Made by a program: the position numbers and the translations under genes
Shown: piece by piece, positions 34,669 to 43,871 of the stretch
Layout of the letters: every line of letters begins with the position of its first letter
Numbering within the stretch: the first letter of the stretch is position 1
Assembly: GCF_900091585.1 (NCBI RefSeq)
Contig: NZ_FMHT01000003.1
Coordinates: forward strand, 5,606,001-5,670,000
DNA: 64,000 bases
Direction: 5' to 3'
Source of the DNA: Micromonospora nigra
GTDB lineage: Bacteria; Actinomycetota; Actinomycetes; Mycobacteriales; Micromonosporaceae
Notes under the pieces: model-generated
Seen by the model: only the letters and a program-made list of their open reading frames with translations
Told to the model about the DNA's origin: nothing
The model's database searches: none

Positions 34669-35027
34669 GGTTTCCTCCTGTCGTCGGGGTCGTCGCCCCG
34701 GGTACGTCGTTCGCGGCGGCCCCGGGCCAGTTCGGTGGCCAGGGCGTGCAGCGGCGGGGTCCAGAACCGGCGGAACGTGTCGAGCCACCGGTCCACCTCC
34801 CGCAGCGGCCCGGGATCCACGGCGTAGAGCCGCCTGGTGCCCTGCGGGCGCACGGTCGCGAAGCCGCTGTCCCGCAGCACCCTGAGGTGTTGGGAGACGG
34901 CCGGTTGGGAGATGCCGAACTCGTCGCGGATCGCGTCGCTCAGTGCGCCGGCGGTCATCTCACCTGTCGCGAGCAGTTCGAGGATCCGGCGTCGCACCGG
35001 GTCACCGAGCACATCGAAGGCGTGCAC
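34665..35027 (-). CDS. ArsR-family winged-helix repressor
   Basis: A 120-residue ArsR/SmtB-type regulator. The winged helix reads FDVLGDPVRRRILELLATGEMTAGALSDAI...ISQPAVSQHLRVLRDSGFATVRPQGTRRLYAVDP. It lacks a metal-binding CxC motif, as is usual for ArsR proteins paired with AHSA1 partners. It is co-translated with the SRPBCC gene. The GTG start lies only five bases after a strong -10-like element, so the transcript may be leaderless, and an AT-rich palindrome upstream is a likely autoregulatory operator. Confidence 0.9.
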   Translation of the reverse strand: MHAFDVLGDPVRRRILELLATGEMTAGALSDAIRDEFGISQPAVSQHLRVLRDSGFATVRPQGTRRLYAVDPGPLREVDRWLDTFRRFWTPPLHALATELARGRRERRTRGDDPDDRRKP

Positions 35028-35032
35028 GGCGC

Positions 35033-35062
35033 CTTTATATCAGGTCCCACTTATATAAGCAA
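35033..35062 (-). promoter_or_regulatory. ArsR promoter with AT-rich palindromic operator
   Basis: On the minus strand TTGCTT (35062-35057) and TATAAA (35038-35033) are 18 bases apart. CTTATATAAG (35050-35059) is a perfect 10-base palindrome inside the spacer. The low GC of this 30-base island contrasts sharply with the surroundings. The expected transcription start coincides with the GTG start of the regulator at 35027. Confidence 0.65.
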
Positions 35063-35205
35063 CGGGCGGCATTCGGGCGTGAGTTCGGTGTGCGGTGCGA
35101 CCGTTGTCGTACCCGTGGTTCATGATCCTTGTCGTCACCGCGACGCCGGACCGTACGGATGCGGTTGATTCGTCATGCTTCTACGCCCTTTCCGGGGAGG
35201 AACGA

Positions 35206-35709
35206 GTGGTGGACGTGGACCTGACCGCGGGGCAGCGGCGCAGCGTGGTGCGGGTGGTGCCGCCCGCCCGGCCGCGCAAGCTGGCCAAGGTGCCCTTCGT
35301 GGAGCTGGCCGACGGGCGGTTGCAGGGGGTGGTGTCCAGCGGGTCCGACATCGAGCGGGTCTACGTCTCCTCGATCACCTCCGGGAGCCACGCCTACCAC
35401 TGCAGCACCAACAACAACCGTCCCTGCGGCGGCCTGCGCGGCGCCCCGTGCAAACACCTGCACGCCCTGGTCGACGAGGCGGTGCTCCAGTACGGCGTGC
35501 CCCGGGTGGCCCGCTACCTGCGGGTGGACGCCGACGACGTGCAGATCGGCGTGGAGCTGATCTGGCGGCTGAACGGTCGGCCTGAACCGACGCCGGCCGC
35601 CGTGGTGTTCAGTCGCTTCCTGCGCCACCTGGCCTACCTGGAACTGCCCGGCAGCGCGACGGCCCTGCCCGAGCTGCACTGGTTCCCGGCCACGGGGGCG
35701 GGGCACTGA
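35206..35709 (+). CDS. SWIM-like zinc-finger protein, first gene of MoxR/vWA unit
   Basis: A protein of about 167 residues. Its centre has a cysteine/histidine cluster, YHCSTNNNRPCGG...GAPCKHLHAL, resembling a SWIM zinc finger (two cysteines followed by C-x-H). SWIM domains mediate DNA or protein contacts. GTG 35206 was chosen because GGGGAGG lies five bases upstream. The open frame extends further upstream without conserved content. The stop shares one base with the next gene's ATG. Position at the head of a MoxR-vWA-DUF5682 operon is the best functional clue. Confidence 0.75.
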   Translation: MVDVDLTAGQRRSVVRVVPPARPRKLAKVPFVELADGRLQGVVSSGSDIERVYVSSITSGSHAYHCSTNNNRPCGGLRGAPCKHLHALVDEAVLQYGVPRVARYLRVDADDVQIGVELIWRLNGRPEPTPAAVVFSRFLRHLAYLELPGSATALPELHWFPATGAGH

Positions 35710-37100
35710 TGCGGGGCGCACACCTGACCACCCTGGGCGGCGAGCCCCCGACGGGGATTCCCGACGCGCTGCGGGTGGTGACCGGCGTCGACGAGGTGTT
35801 GACCGGCGGCCTGGCCCGTCCGGGGGAGGCCGACGCCGCCGCCCTGGGCGCGCTCGCCAGCGCCCTGGCGGGCACCCCGCTGGGCGGGCCGACGGCGGAG
35901 GCGGTGGCGAATGTGGTCGCCGGGGCGGTCTCCGAGGAACACGTGGCGGTCCTGGCCGGGGCCCGGTCGGCGCTGCTCGGAGCGGTGCACGACGCCCTGC
36001 TCGGGCAGCTCGACGCCGCCCTCAACCGGAACCGGCCCGCGTCGCCCGGCGGGCAACGGGCGGCGGAGTCCGGGGCGCAGCCGGTGACGGCGGCGCGGGC
36101 CTGGTTGCACGAGGTGGCCGTCACCGGCTGGCGGGGCGTCGACCACGAACTGGTCGCCGCCGCCGGTGCGCCCGTCGAGGCTGCCTGGGCGACGCCCGGG
36201 CTGCGGCGGCTGGCGGTGCTGCTCGACGGGTTCGCCGCCGAACTGCGTGCCGCGGTGCCGGTCGCCACCATGCCGCAGGCGCCGGTGCGGCGCTGGGCCG
36301 ACCTGTGGGCGCGGGGGATGCTGCTGACCCACGGCGTCGCCGACGCCGACGCCGCTCCGGTCACCGGGCGGCTGCTGCTGCTCGGCGTCGACGTGCACGA
36401 ACACGACACGGCGGTGCAGGTGCAGGCCCACGCGGTGCTGGAGCCCGCCGACGGCGGCCCGCCGAGGCTGGTCCGCACGGCGGTGGGCGCGGCGAAGGTC
36501 GACACCATCGGCGGGCCGGCGCTGTGGCGGCTGCTGGACGCGTACCCGGTGCTGCTGGCCGCCCTCGCCCAGCGGCGCACCCTGGAGGTGACCGACGTGC
36601 CGTTGCGCGGCGGCGACCTGACCTGGCACGACGACCGGGCGCAGCTCGGTGGGCCGGCCGACCCGTTCGCCACCGCGCGGGTGCTGCTGCCCTCGGCGGT
36701 GGCGACGGCCGCCGCACCGCTGGACCGGCACCCGGTCGGCATCGCCGAGCCGGTGCTCGTCGAGGGCTACGCGGTGCGCGACGACGACGGCACGCTGACG
36801 CTGGAGGTGGACGGCGCGCCGCTGGTGGTGGACGCTGAGCGGCTGCCGTCCTGCGGGCCGCTGACCCGTGACCTGGTGGCGGCCTCGTCGGCGTGCCTCG
36901 GGCTGATGCGCTGGGATGCCGGCAGGTGGTCGGTGCAACCCCTTGCCGTGCAGGCGACGGTGAAGCGGAAGCCGGTGACCGTCCACACGGGGGACTGGGC
37001 GGGCGGGGTGACCGACCCCAAGGTGGCGAAGGCCGAGGCCCGTGCCGGTGACGCGGTCGCGGTGCTGCGCGAGCGGGCGGGACGGTTGCTGCGCTCATGA
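35709..37100 (+). CDS. Unrecognised protein of the MoxR/vWA unit
   Basis: A 463-residue, alanine-, leucine- and valine-rich soluble protein that I cannot assign to a family. The N-terminal 180 residues look helical. The second half contains several predicted beta strands (RLLLLGVDVHEHDTAVQVQAHAVL; IAEPVLVEGYAVRDDDGTLTLEVDGAPLVV) and ends in a basic KRKPVTVHTGDW segment. One-base and four-base overlaps with its neighbours show it is an integral member of the operon. It may be an adaptor or substrate-recognition component specific to this system. Confidence 0.7.
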   Translation: MRGAHLTTLGGEPPTGIPDALRVVTGVDEVLTGGLARPGEADAAALGALASALAGTPLGGPTAEAVANVVAGAVSEEHVAVLAGARSALLGAVHDALLGQLDAALNRNRPASPGGQRAAESGAQPVTAARAWLHEVAVTGWRGVDHELVAAAGAPVEAAWATPGLRRLAVLLDGFAAELRAAVPVATMPQAPVRRWADLWARGMLLTHGVADADAAPVTGRLLLLGVDVHEHDTAVQVQAHAVLEPADGGPPRLVRTAVGAAKVDTIGGPALWRLLDAYPVLLAALAQRRTLEVTDVPLRGGDLTWHDDRAQLGGPADPFATARVLLPSAVATAAAPLDRHPVGIAEPVLVEGYAVRDDDGTLTLEVDGAPLVVDAERLPSCGPLTRDLVAASSACLGLMRWDAGRWSVQPLAVQATVKRKPVTVHTGDWAGGVTDPKVAKAEARAGDAVAVLRERAGRLLRS

Positions 37101-38458
37101 CCGAGCAGACTCCTGACCTCGTCCACGCCAACCGCCGCCAGGTGCTCTACTGGCGACTGCTGGCCCGGCTGTTCGACCCCGAGGAGCAGCCCGCCCTGGA
37201 GTCGGCGAGCATGGCCGTCGTCGGCGACCTCGACCTGCCCGCCGCCCTGCTGGACCCGTCGGTGTCGGTGGACACCGTCGTGCAGCGGTTCCCCGAGCTG
37301 GCCGACGAACTGCGCGGCCTGCTCGCGCCTCCGACGACCACCCCGTCGACCGGCGAGGCGGCCCCGTCCGCCGACGACGCGCGACCGCCCGCTGCGGCCG
37401 GTGCCGACGAGGTGCGCCGCGCGGCCCTGGTGTCGAAGCTGCTGCTCAACGTGTTCGGCACCGGCAGCGGCTCGGTCACCGCCACCCAGCTCGCCTCCTG
37501 GCAGGCCGACGCCGGCTGGTTCGAGCAGGCGCTCGGTGCGCAGCCGGGCGAACTGCGCCGCCAGGGGACCGGGCTGGGGGCCACCCTCGCCGGCCTCGAG
37601 GGCGACCTGGTGCGCCGGATGCGCCTGCGCGAGGTGCTGGCCGACCCGGCCCTGGCCCGGCAACTCACCCCGAGCATGTCGCTGGTCGAGCAACTGCTGC
37701 GCGACAAGCACAACCTGTCCGGGTTGGCGCTGGCCAACGCCAAGGCGTTGATCCGCCGCTTCGTCGACGAGGTCGCCGAGGTGTTGCGCACGCAGGTGGA
37801 GAAGGCCAGCGTCGGTGCGGTCGACCGGTCCGTGCCGCCGAAGCGCGTCTACCGCAACCTCGACCTCGACCGCACCATCTGGCAGAACCTGACCAACTGG
37901 AGCCCCGACGACGAACGCCTCTACGTCGACCGGCTCTACTACCGGCAGACCGCGCGACGCACCACGCCGGCCCGGCTGATCGTGGTGGTCGACCAGTCCG
38001 GATCGATGGTCGACTCGATGGTCAACTGCACCATCCTGGCGTCGATCTTCGCCGGGCTGCCCAAGGTGGACGTGCATCTGGTCGCGTACGACACCCGGGC
38101 GCTGGACCTGACCCCGTGGGTGCACGACCCGTTCGAGGTGCTGCTGCGCACCCAGCTCGGTGGCGGCACCGACGGCACGGCCGCGCTCGCCCTGGCCCGG
38201 CCGAAGATCGCCGAGCCGCGCAACACGGTGCTCGTCTGGATCTCCGACTTCTACGAGTGGAACTCGCCGGCCGTGTTCCAGGGCCTGGAGGCGGTGCACC
38301 GGTCGGGTGTGCGGCTGATTCCCGTCGGCTCGGTCACCAGTTCCGGTGGGCAGAGCGTCAACCCCTGGTTCCGGCAGCGCCTGAAGGATCTGGGCGCCCC
38401 CGTCATCTCCGGCCACATCCGCAAGCTCGTCGTCGAACTCAAGAACTTTCTCACCTAG
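37097..38458 (+). CDS. vWA-domain protein partner of MoxR ATPase
   Basis: A 453-residue protein with a C-terminal von Willebrand A domain (about residues 285-450). The metal-ion-dependent adhesion site is complete: DQSGSM (DxSxS), the threonine in LGGGTDGTAA and the aspartate in WISDFYEWN. The N-terminal 280 residues are helical with a low-complexity TTTPSTGEAAPSADDARPP linker. vWA proteins encoded beside MoxR ATPases act as substrate-binding co-chaperones in characterised examples. GTG/ATG overlap with the upstream gene and a 16-base gap to MoxR indicate one operon. Confidence 0.88.
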   Translation: MTEQTPDLVHANRRQVLYWRLLARLFDPEEQPALESASMAVVGDLDLPAALLDPSVSVDTVVQRFPELADELRGLLAPPTTTPSTGEAAPSADDARPPAAAGADEVRRAALVSKLLLNVFGTGSGSVTATQLASWQADAGWFEQALGAQPGELRRQGTGLGATLAGLEGDLVRRMRLREVLADPALARQLTPSMSLVEQLLRDKHNLSGLALANAKALIRRFVDEVAEVLRTQVEKASVGAVDRSVPPKRVYRNLDLDRTIWQNLTNWSPDDERLYVDRLYYRQTARRTTPARLIVVVDQSGSMVDSMVNCTILASIFAGLPKVDVHLVAYDTRALDLTPWVHDPFEVLLRTQLGGGTDGTAALALARPKIAEPRNTVLVWISDFYEWNSPAVFQGLEAVHRSGVRLIPVGSVTSSGGQSVNPWFRQRLKDLGAPVISGHIRKLVVELKNFLT

Positions 38459-38474
38459 GAGACGGAAACCCCTC

Positions 38475-39587
38475 ATGTCCGACATGCTGCGTGCCCCCGC
38501 CGAGGTCAAGTACGCCGACGAACTCGACTACCTGGAGTCGGTCGACACCGATCCGAAGCCGTTCACCTGGCGGCTGAGCCCTCGCATGATCCGGCTGTTC
38601 GTGCTCGGCTCCGAGCGTGCCGACGGCCTCGACCGGGACATCCCGCAGAAGTGGTTCGGCGACCGCAGCTTCGTCGAGCGGAGCATCGTCACCCTCGCCT
38701 CCGACCGGGGACTGCTGCTCATCGGTGACCCCGGCACCGGCAAGAGCTGGCTGGCCGAGCTGCTCTCGGCCGCCATCTGCCGCAACTCCACCCTGGTCGT
38801 GCAGGGCACCGCCGGCACCACGGAGGACCACATCAAGTACTCGTGGAACGTCTCCATGGTCATCGCCAAGGGGCAGTCCCGCGAGTCCATGATCCCCTCG
38901 CCGATCATGACCGCGATGGAACAGGGGGTGATCGGCCGGTTCGAGGAGCTGACCCGCTCCACCAGCGACGTGCAGGACGCCCTGATCTCCATCCTGTCGG
39001 AGAAGTACGTCTCCATCCCCGAACTCAACGACGACAACATCGTCTTCGCCCGACCCGGCTTCTCCATCATCGCCACGGCGAACAGCCGCGACCGTGGCGT
39101 CAACGACCTGTCCTCAGCTCTCAAGCGCCGGTTCAACTTCGTCCGGATCCCCGTGGTGACGAACAAGCGCAGCGAGGCGGAGATCGTCCGGTTCCGTACG
39201 GAGGAGCTGCTGCGCCGCCACCGCATCGAGCTGGACGTGCCACCGACCCTGCTGGACATCCTCCTGCAGAGCTTCGCCGACCTGCGGGCCGCCGCCTCGT
39301 CGGCCACCAGCGACGACGAGAAGCTGGAGTCCGCGCTGTCCACCGCCGAGCAGATCGGGGTGCTGGAGGACGCCATCCTGCACAGCCAGTTCTTCGGCGA
39401 CCGGACCCTGCGCGTCGAGACCCTGGCCGGGTCACTGATGGGATCGCTGGCCCGGCGCAGCCCGGAGGACCTGGCGATCCTCAACAAGTACCTGCACGGG
39501 GTGGTGGAGCCCCGCGCCAAGGCCGACGGCGGCGGGTGGGAGGCCTTCCTCGACGGTGGCCGCCAGGCGATCGCGTCCCTGTCGTGA
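38475..39587 (+). CDS. MoxR-type AAA+ ATPase
   Basis: A 370-residue AAA+ ATPase. Walker A is GDPGTGKSWLAE (about residue 83 on). The Walker B region reads GVIGRFEELTRSTSDVQDALISILSEK, where an acidic pair replaces the usual DE, a form I associate with this MoxR subgroup. Sensor 1 is FSIIATANSRDRG, and ALKRRFNFVRIP carries the arginine finger. ATG 38475 follows AGGAGACGG. It is flanked by its vWA partner and the DUF5682 protein, whose GTG overlaps its stop, so the three are made together. Confidence 0.9.
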   Translation: MSDMLRAPAEVKYADELDYLESVDTDPKPFTWRLSPRMIRLFVLGSERADGLDRDIPQKWFGDRSFVERSIVTLASDRGLLLIGDPGTGKSWLAELLSAAICRNSTLVVQGTAGTTEDHIKYSWNVSMVIAKGQSRESMIPSPIMTAMEQGVIGRFEELTRSTSDVQDALISILSEKYVSIPELNDDNIVFARPGFSIIATANSRDRGVNDLSSALKRRFNFVRIPVVTNKRSEAEIVRFRTEELLRRHRIELDVPPTLLDILLQSFADLRAAASSATSDDEKLESALSTAEQIGVLEDAILHSQFFGDRTLRVETLAGSLMGSLARRSPEDLAILNKYLHGVVEPRAKADGGGWEAFLDGGRQAIASLS

Positions 39588-42487
39588 CCGCGACCCCCGT
39601 CACCTCCACCGCCCCGGCTGACCCCGGCACCTCCAGTGGCCCGTTCGCGGCGCTGCGTCAGCAGCTCACCGACGCCGCCGCCACCTTCGCCGGCTCCGCC
39701 GACGCGCTCGGCGGCATCCTCGCCGGCATCGTCGACGACGTCGACCGGGCGCTCGGCGAGCCGTTGGAGATCTTCCCCGTTTGCCACCACTCACCGGCGT
39801 CCGCGCTGGCCATGGTCCGGCGGCTGCGCGTCAAGCAACCCAGGGTCATCTACCTGGAGCTGTGTGAGGATCTGCAACCCCTGCTGACGGAGCTGCGCAA
39901 CTGTCGGCTGCCCGTGGCGGTGCAGGCGTTCGCGTCCGAACTGGACGGCTTCCCCGCGCAGTGGGCACCGCTGAGCGTCGTCGCGCCCATCACCGAAGCG
40001 TCGGCGGAATACCAGGCCATCGCGTACGCGCTGGGCACGCTGGGCGTGGAACTGGTGCTGGTGGACCGCTCGACCGACCACGTCTTCCAGTGGCAGCCGC
40101 GCGACGACGGGGACGCCGCTCCCGACGGGACCCCCGACGGGGCCACCGACGACGCGCTGCACGGCGACGCCGTCGGCGTCGAGATCGGCGACCTGCGGCC
40201 CCGGTTCGCCGAACTGGAGGCGTACCTGCTGCACCACGGGAAGGTGCGACACTGGTCGGAGTGGTGGGACCAGTACGTCGAGCAGCCGCTCGTCGACGCC
40301 GACCACGACACGTACCGGCAGGTGATGGTCCTCATCGGCAGCCTGTTCCGGCGGCTGCGCCCGGCCGACGCCAACCGGCTCGACCGCGACGAGGACCGGG
40401 AACGGTACATGTGGACCAGGATCCGGCAGCACCTCGCCACGTCCGGCGCCGATCCGGCGGACTGCCTGTACGTCTGCGGTGCCTTCCACGCCGCCAGCCG
40501 GGTCGAACAGTTCGGCCTGGCCGCCGACGCCCCCGACTTCGAGATCACCGCGCGGACGGCCACCCGGTGGCGGTACGGGCTGATCCCGTCCAGCCACTCG
40601 GCCATCGAGGCGCAGTTCGGGCTGGCCCCCGGCTCGGTGTCCGTGGCCGCGGCCACCTGGACGAAGGCGGTGGCCGGCCGCCGGGTCACCCCGTACCGGC
40701 TCGACGGCCGGGCCGGTAAGGCGTCGGGGCGTGGTGCGGGTCGTCGGGGAGCCACCGCCGGTCCGGCCCCGGGCGAGGTGGTCACCGACCGGCTCAGCGG
40801 GTTCCTCGCCGCGCCGCCGGCACCGGGTGCCCTCGACGAGGCGGAACTGCGCGGCTGGTGCGTCGACATCGTCCGGCTCGCCCGGCGCAACGGCTACCTC
40901 GCCAGCACCGCCGACGCGATCGCCGTGTTCGAGACGTCCGTCCTGCTGGCCGGGCTGCGGGGGCGGGCCCGCCCCACCCCGTACGACTTCGCCGACGCCG
41001 CCGTCACCTGCATCGAGAAGGACGTCGTGCCGGGCCGCCGCGACGTTCGCCGGCTGTGCGAGATCCTGCTCGGCGGGGACCGGGTCGGCCAGGTCGGCTA
41101 CGACGCGCTGCCGCCGCTGGCCCGCGACGTGCTGGACCGGCTCGCCCCGCTGGGTCTGGACCTGGAGAAGCGCACGGTGCAGCGGGCCCTGCTGGATCTG
41201 CACGCCCAACCCCACCTCGCGCCCTGCTCCGACCTGCTGTGGATGCTGCGGCACCTGCTGCCCGGCGACGCGGCCCGACCGATCATGGGGGAGCGGGGGC
41301 TGGGTCACCGGTCGGTGCAGGAGAGCTGGGACCTGGCCCTCGGTCGCCACCAGCGCGCCCTGATCGAGCTGGGCTACGAGGGCGTCACCGTCGAGCAGGT
41401 GCTCGAACAGCGGCTGCGTCGGGCCGTCCGCGCGCCCGACGCCACGGCCTCGGTGGCGCTGGCGGCCGTGGAGGACGCGCTGCGCCTGCTGGGCAGTCCC
41501 CGGCTGGTCGACGAGTTGGGGGCGCGGGCGGTGGAGCTGCTCACCGCCGAACGCACCGCCGACGACGCCCCCGAGGTGCTGCGCCGCATCCGCCGCCTGC
41601 TGGCCCACCACCGCACGACCGGCCCGCTGCCGCACTGGTGCGCCGCCTTCGTACGGGCCGGGTACGCCCACTACTGCACGCTGCTGCCGACGGCCGTCGC
41701 CGACGAGCAGACGGGGGTGCGTCAGGTGGGCGCCATGCTGGGATTCCTGTTCGGCATGGAGGGTCTGGCCCTGTCCCTGGGCTGCGATCGCTCCCAGCTC
41801 GAACTCGCGGTGGCACAGGCCCATCCGGAGGCGCCGGCCAAGGTGGCGCTGCTCTGGGCGGCCCGCCACCAGCTGGGCCTGCTGCCGTTGGCCCGGCTGC
41901 GGGAACACTGCGTCGAACTGCTGGCCAACCCGCTGGTGGTGCCCGCCTTCCCGCAGTACCTGTCGGGGTTCGTGCAGGCGCTGGAGCCGGTGCCGGGGCT
42001 CGCGCCGTTCGTGGTCGAGTTGATGTCCACCGCCTTCGCCCGGCTGCCCGATCCGCTCCTGCTGCCGTGGCTGCCCACGCTGATCACGGCCCTGCGGGAG
42101 CACGGGTCGGAGCTGGTGCCGCTGCTGGTGCGCGAGGCGGGGCGCACCTTCCCCGGCAGTCTGCCGGCGCTGGACCGTTTCGTGCCGCCCTGGCAGAGCC
42201 CCGCCCGGCCCGGTACGCCCGCACCCGGTGCCACGCCCGGTGGTGCCGCCCCCGCCGCCGGCCCGCTCGTCGCGTTGCTCGCCGCCCACCCGGACCCGGT
42301 CGACGCGGTGGCGACCCTGCTCGGCTGCGCGGACGCCTGGGCGGCACCCGGCCAGGGCGAAGCGGGCCGGGGCGGCGAGGCGTCCGCCGCCCTCGTCGCG
42401 CTGCTCGCGGCGTACCCCGAACCGGCGGTCGCGACCGCCGCGCTGCTGGAGGGTGCGCCGGCCCCCGCACCGCGTCCCGGCCGGTGA
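39584..42487 (+). CDS. DUF5682 family protein of the MoxR/vWA unit
   Basis: A 967-residue protein matching DUF5682 at its N-terminus: EIFPVCHHSPASALAMVRRL and PRVIYLELCEDLQPLL resemble the HH...P and acidic signatures of that family. The fold is thought to be akin to TraB/EreA-type enzymes (my inference). CLYVCGAFHAASRVEQFG contains a later histidine. The C-terminal 500 residues are helical and repeat-like, with proline/alanine-rich linkers near the end. GTG 39584 overlaps the MoxR stop. It is the largest and last gene of the unit and a likely effector. Confidence 0.8.
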   Translation: MTATPVTSTAPADPGTSSGPFAALRQQLTDAAATFAGSADALGGILAGIVDDVDRALGEPLEIFPVCHHSPASALAMVRRLRVKQPRVIYLELCEDLQPLLTELRNCRLPVAVQAFASELDGFPAQWAPLSVVAPITEASAEYQAIAYALGTLGVELVLVDRSTDHVFQWQPRDDGDAAPDGTPDGATDDALHGDAVGVEIGDLRPRFAELEAYLLHHGKVRHWSEWWDQYVEQPLVDADHDTYRQVMVLIGSLFRRLRPADANRLDRDEDRERYMWTRIRQHLATSGADPADCLYVCGAFHAASRVEQFGLAADAPDFEITARTATRWRYGLIPSSHSAIEAQFGLAPGSVSVAAATWTKAVAGRRVTPYRLDGRAGKASGRGAGRRGATAGPAPGEVVTDRLSGFLAAPPAPGALDEAELRGWCVDIVRLARRNGYLASTADAIAVFETSVLLAGLRGRARPTPYDFADAAVTCIEKDVVPGRRDVRRLCEILLGGDRVGQVGYDALPPLARDVLDRLAPLGLDLEKRTVQRALLDLHAQPHLAPCSDLLWMLRHLLPGDAARPIMGERGLGHRSVQESWDLALGRHQRALIELGYEGVTVEQVLEQRLRRAVRAPDATASVALAAVEDALRLLGSPRLVDELGARAVELLTAERTADDAPEVLRRIRRLLAHHRTTGPLPHWCAAFVRAGYAHYCTLLPTAVADEQTGVRQVGAMLGFLFGMEGLALSLGCDRSQLELAVAQAHPEAPAKVALLWAARHQLGLLPLARLREHCVELLANPLVVPAFPQYLSGFVQALEPVPGLAPFVVELMSTAFARLPDPLLLPWLPTLITALREHGSELVPLLVREAGRTFPGSLPALDRFVPPWQSPARPGTPAPGATPGGAAPAAGPLVALLAAHPDPVDAVATLLGCADAWAAPGQGEAGRGGEASAALVALLAAYPEPAVATAALLEGAPAPAPRPGR

Positions 42488-42544
42488 GGACGCGCCAGGA
42501 CCGGGGACACCGCGCCATGACCGGTGAGTACGTGCCAGGACCGG
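42481..42544. repeat. 40-bp period direct repeat after the DUF5682 gene
   Basis: The 24-base unit at 42481-42504 (CCGGTGAGGACGCGCCAGGA, then CCGG) recurs at 42521-42544 with two differences. It overlaps the DUF5682 stop codon. Apart from this duplication, the gap to 42729 shows nothing recognisable. Confidence 0.65.
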
Positions 42545-42728
42545 TGCGGGACGGCGGTGTCCCCGCCGGGCGGCGATGACGGCGGCCACCGCACGCCTAA
42601 CCGGTCGCGGCTGCTGACCCCCGTCGGGCGGGCGGCACGGTTTGCCCGGTCCACTTGCCGGGAACCCGGAGCGCGACGGCCAGTGCGGCGCCCGGGGGCG
42701 TCGCCCGAGGAACGGACGCCGACCGCGT

Positions 42729-43865
42729 ATGACGGACCGACCGGCAGTCGCCACCACCGTGCCCGACCTGACGACCCTCACCCTCGGCGTCGAGGAGGAG
42801 TACCTGCTGCTGGACGCCACCACGGGGGAGAGCCTGCCCGTCGCCGACCGGGTGCTGGGCGGGCTGTCCGGAACCGCCCGGAACCAGAGTCGGCAGGAGT
42901 TCCGGCACAGCATGGTGGAAATGGTCACCCCGGTCTGCGCCGACCTGGCCGAGGTGCGCGAGCAGTTGGTGGCGCTGCGTCGCGCCGCCGCCGGGGCGGC
43001 CGAGGCGGCCGGCGCGCGGCTGGTGGCGGTGGGTGCCACCCCCGTTGTCGAGCCGCACCGGACGGTGCCGGACGAGCCTCGCTACCAGGCGATGTCGCGC
43101 CGGTTCGGCCCGGTCGCACACGACCCCGCCGTGTGCGGCTGCCACGTGCACATCGGGATTCCGGACCGCGAACTGGCCGTGCAGGTCTGCAACCACCTGC
43201 GGCCGTGGCTGCCGGTGGTGCAGGCCGTCACCGCGAACTCGCCACTGTACGACGGTCGCGACACCGGGCACGCCAGCTGGCGGTCGATGCAGCTGGAGCG
43301 TTGGCCCAGCATCGGGCCGACGCCGTACTTCGAGTCCGTCGCCGACTACGACCGCACCGTGGAGGAGCTGATCACCGCCGGCGTCATGCTCGACGCGGCG
43401 ATGGTCTACTGGTACGCCCGCCCGTCGGCGGCGTACCCGACGGTGGAGATCCGCGTCGGTGACGTCTGCCCCACCGTGGACGACGCGGTGGCGGTCGCGG
43501 GGCTGGTGCGGGCGTTGGTCGCCACCATGGTCGACGACGTGCGCGCCGGGGTGCTGGCTCCCCGGTTCCGGGACTGCCTGCTCTCCGCCGCGCACTGGCG
43601 GGCCGCCCACGACGGCCTGGACGGCACTCTGATCGATCTGCGGTCCGGCAGGGCGCGCCCGGCGTGGGACGTGGTCGACGAGCTGTTCGCCACGGTGGCT
43701 CCCGCCCTGGTCCGCCACGGCGACCTGGACTACGTGCTGGGCCAGCTGACCCGGCTGCGCCACGAAGGCAACGGGGCGGCCCGGCAGCGCCGGGTGATGG
43801 CCCGCACCGACGGCGACGTCCGGGCGGTCCTGGACCACCTGGCCGCGCAGACCGTCGCGACCTGA
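42729..43865 (+). CDS. Glutamate-cysteine ligase family 2 carboxylate-amine ligase (YbdK-like)
   Basis: A 378-residue ATP-dependent ligase of the GCS2/YbdK family, which forms gamma-glutamyl amides such as gamma-glutamylcysteine. LTLGVEEEYLLLD is the N-terminal signature. HDPAVCGCHVHIGIPDRE and RPSAAYPTVEIRVGDVCPTVDDAVAVAGLVRALV carry metal- and substrate-binding residues. ATG 42729 begins just before the signature. No ergothioneine or mycothiol genes adjoin. Its end is seven bases from the convergent acyl carrier protein gene, and it is not obviously linked to the NRPS locus. Confidence 0.87.
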   Translation: MTDRPAVATTVPDLTTLTLGVEEEYLLLDATTGESLPVADRVLGGLSGTARNQSRQEFRHSMVEMVTPVCADLAEVREQLVALRRAAAGAAEAAGARLVAVGATPVVEPHRTVPDEPRYQAMSRRFGPVAHDPAVCGCHVHIGIPDRELAVQVCNHLRPWLPVVQAVTANSPLYDGRDTGHASWRSMQLERWPSIGPTPYFESVADYDRTVEELITAGVMLDAAMVYWYARPSAAYPTVEIRVGDVCPTVDDAVAVAGLVRALVATMVDDVRAGVLAPRFRDCLLSAAHWRAAHDGLDGTLIDLRSGRARPAWDVVDELFATVAPALVRHGDLDYVLGQLTRLRHEGNGAARQRRVMARTDGDVRAVLDHLAAQTVAT

Positions 43866-43871
43866 CCCTCT

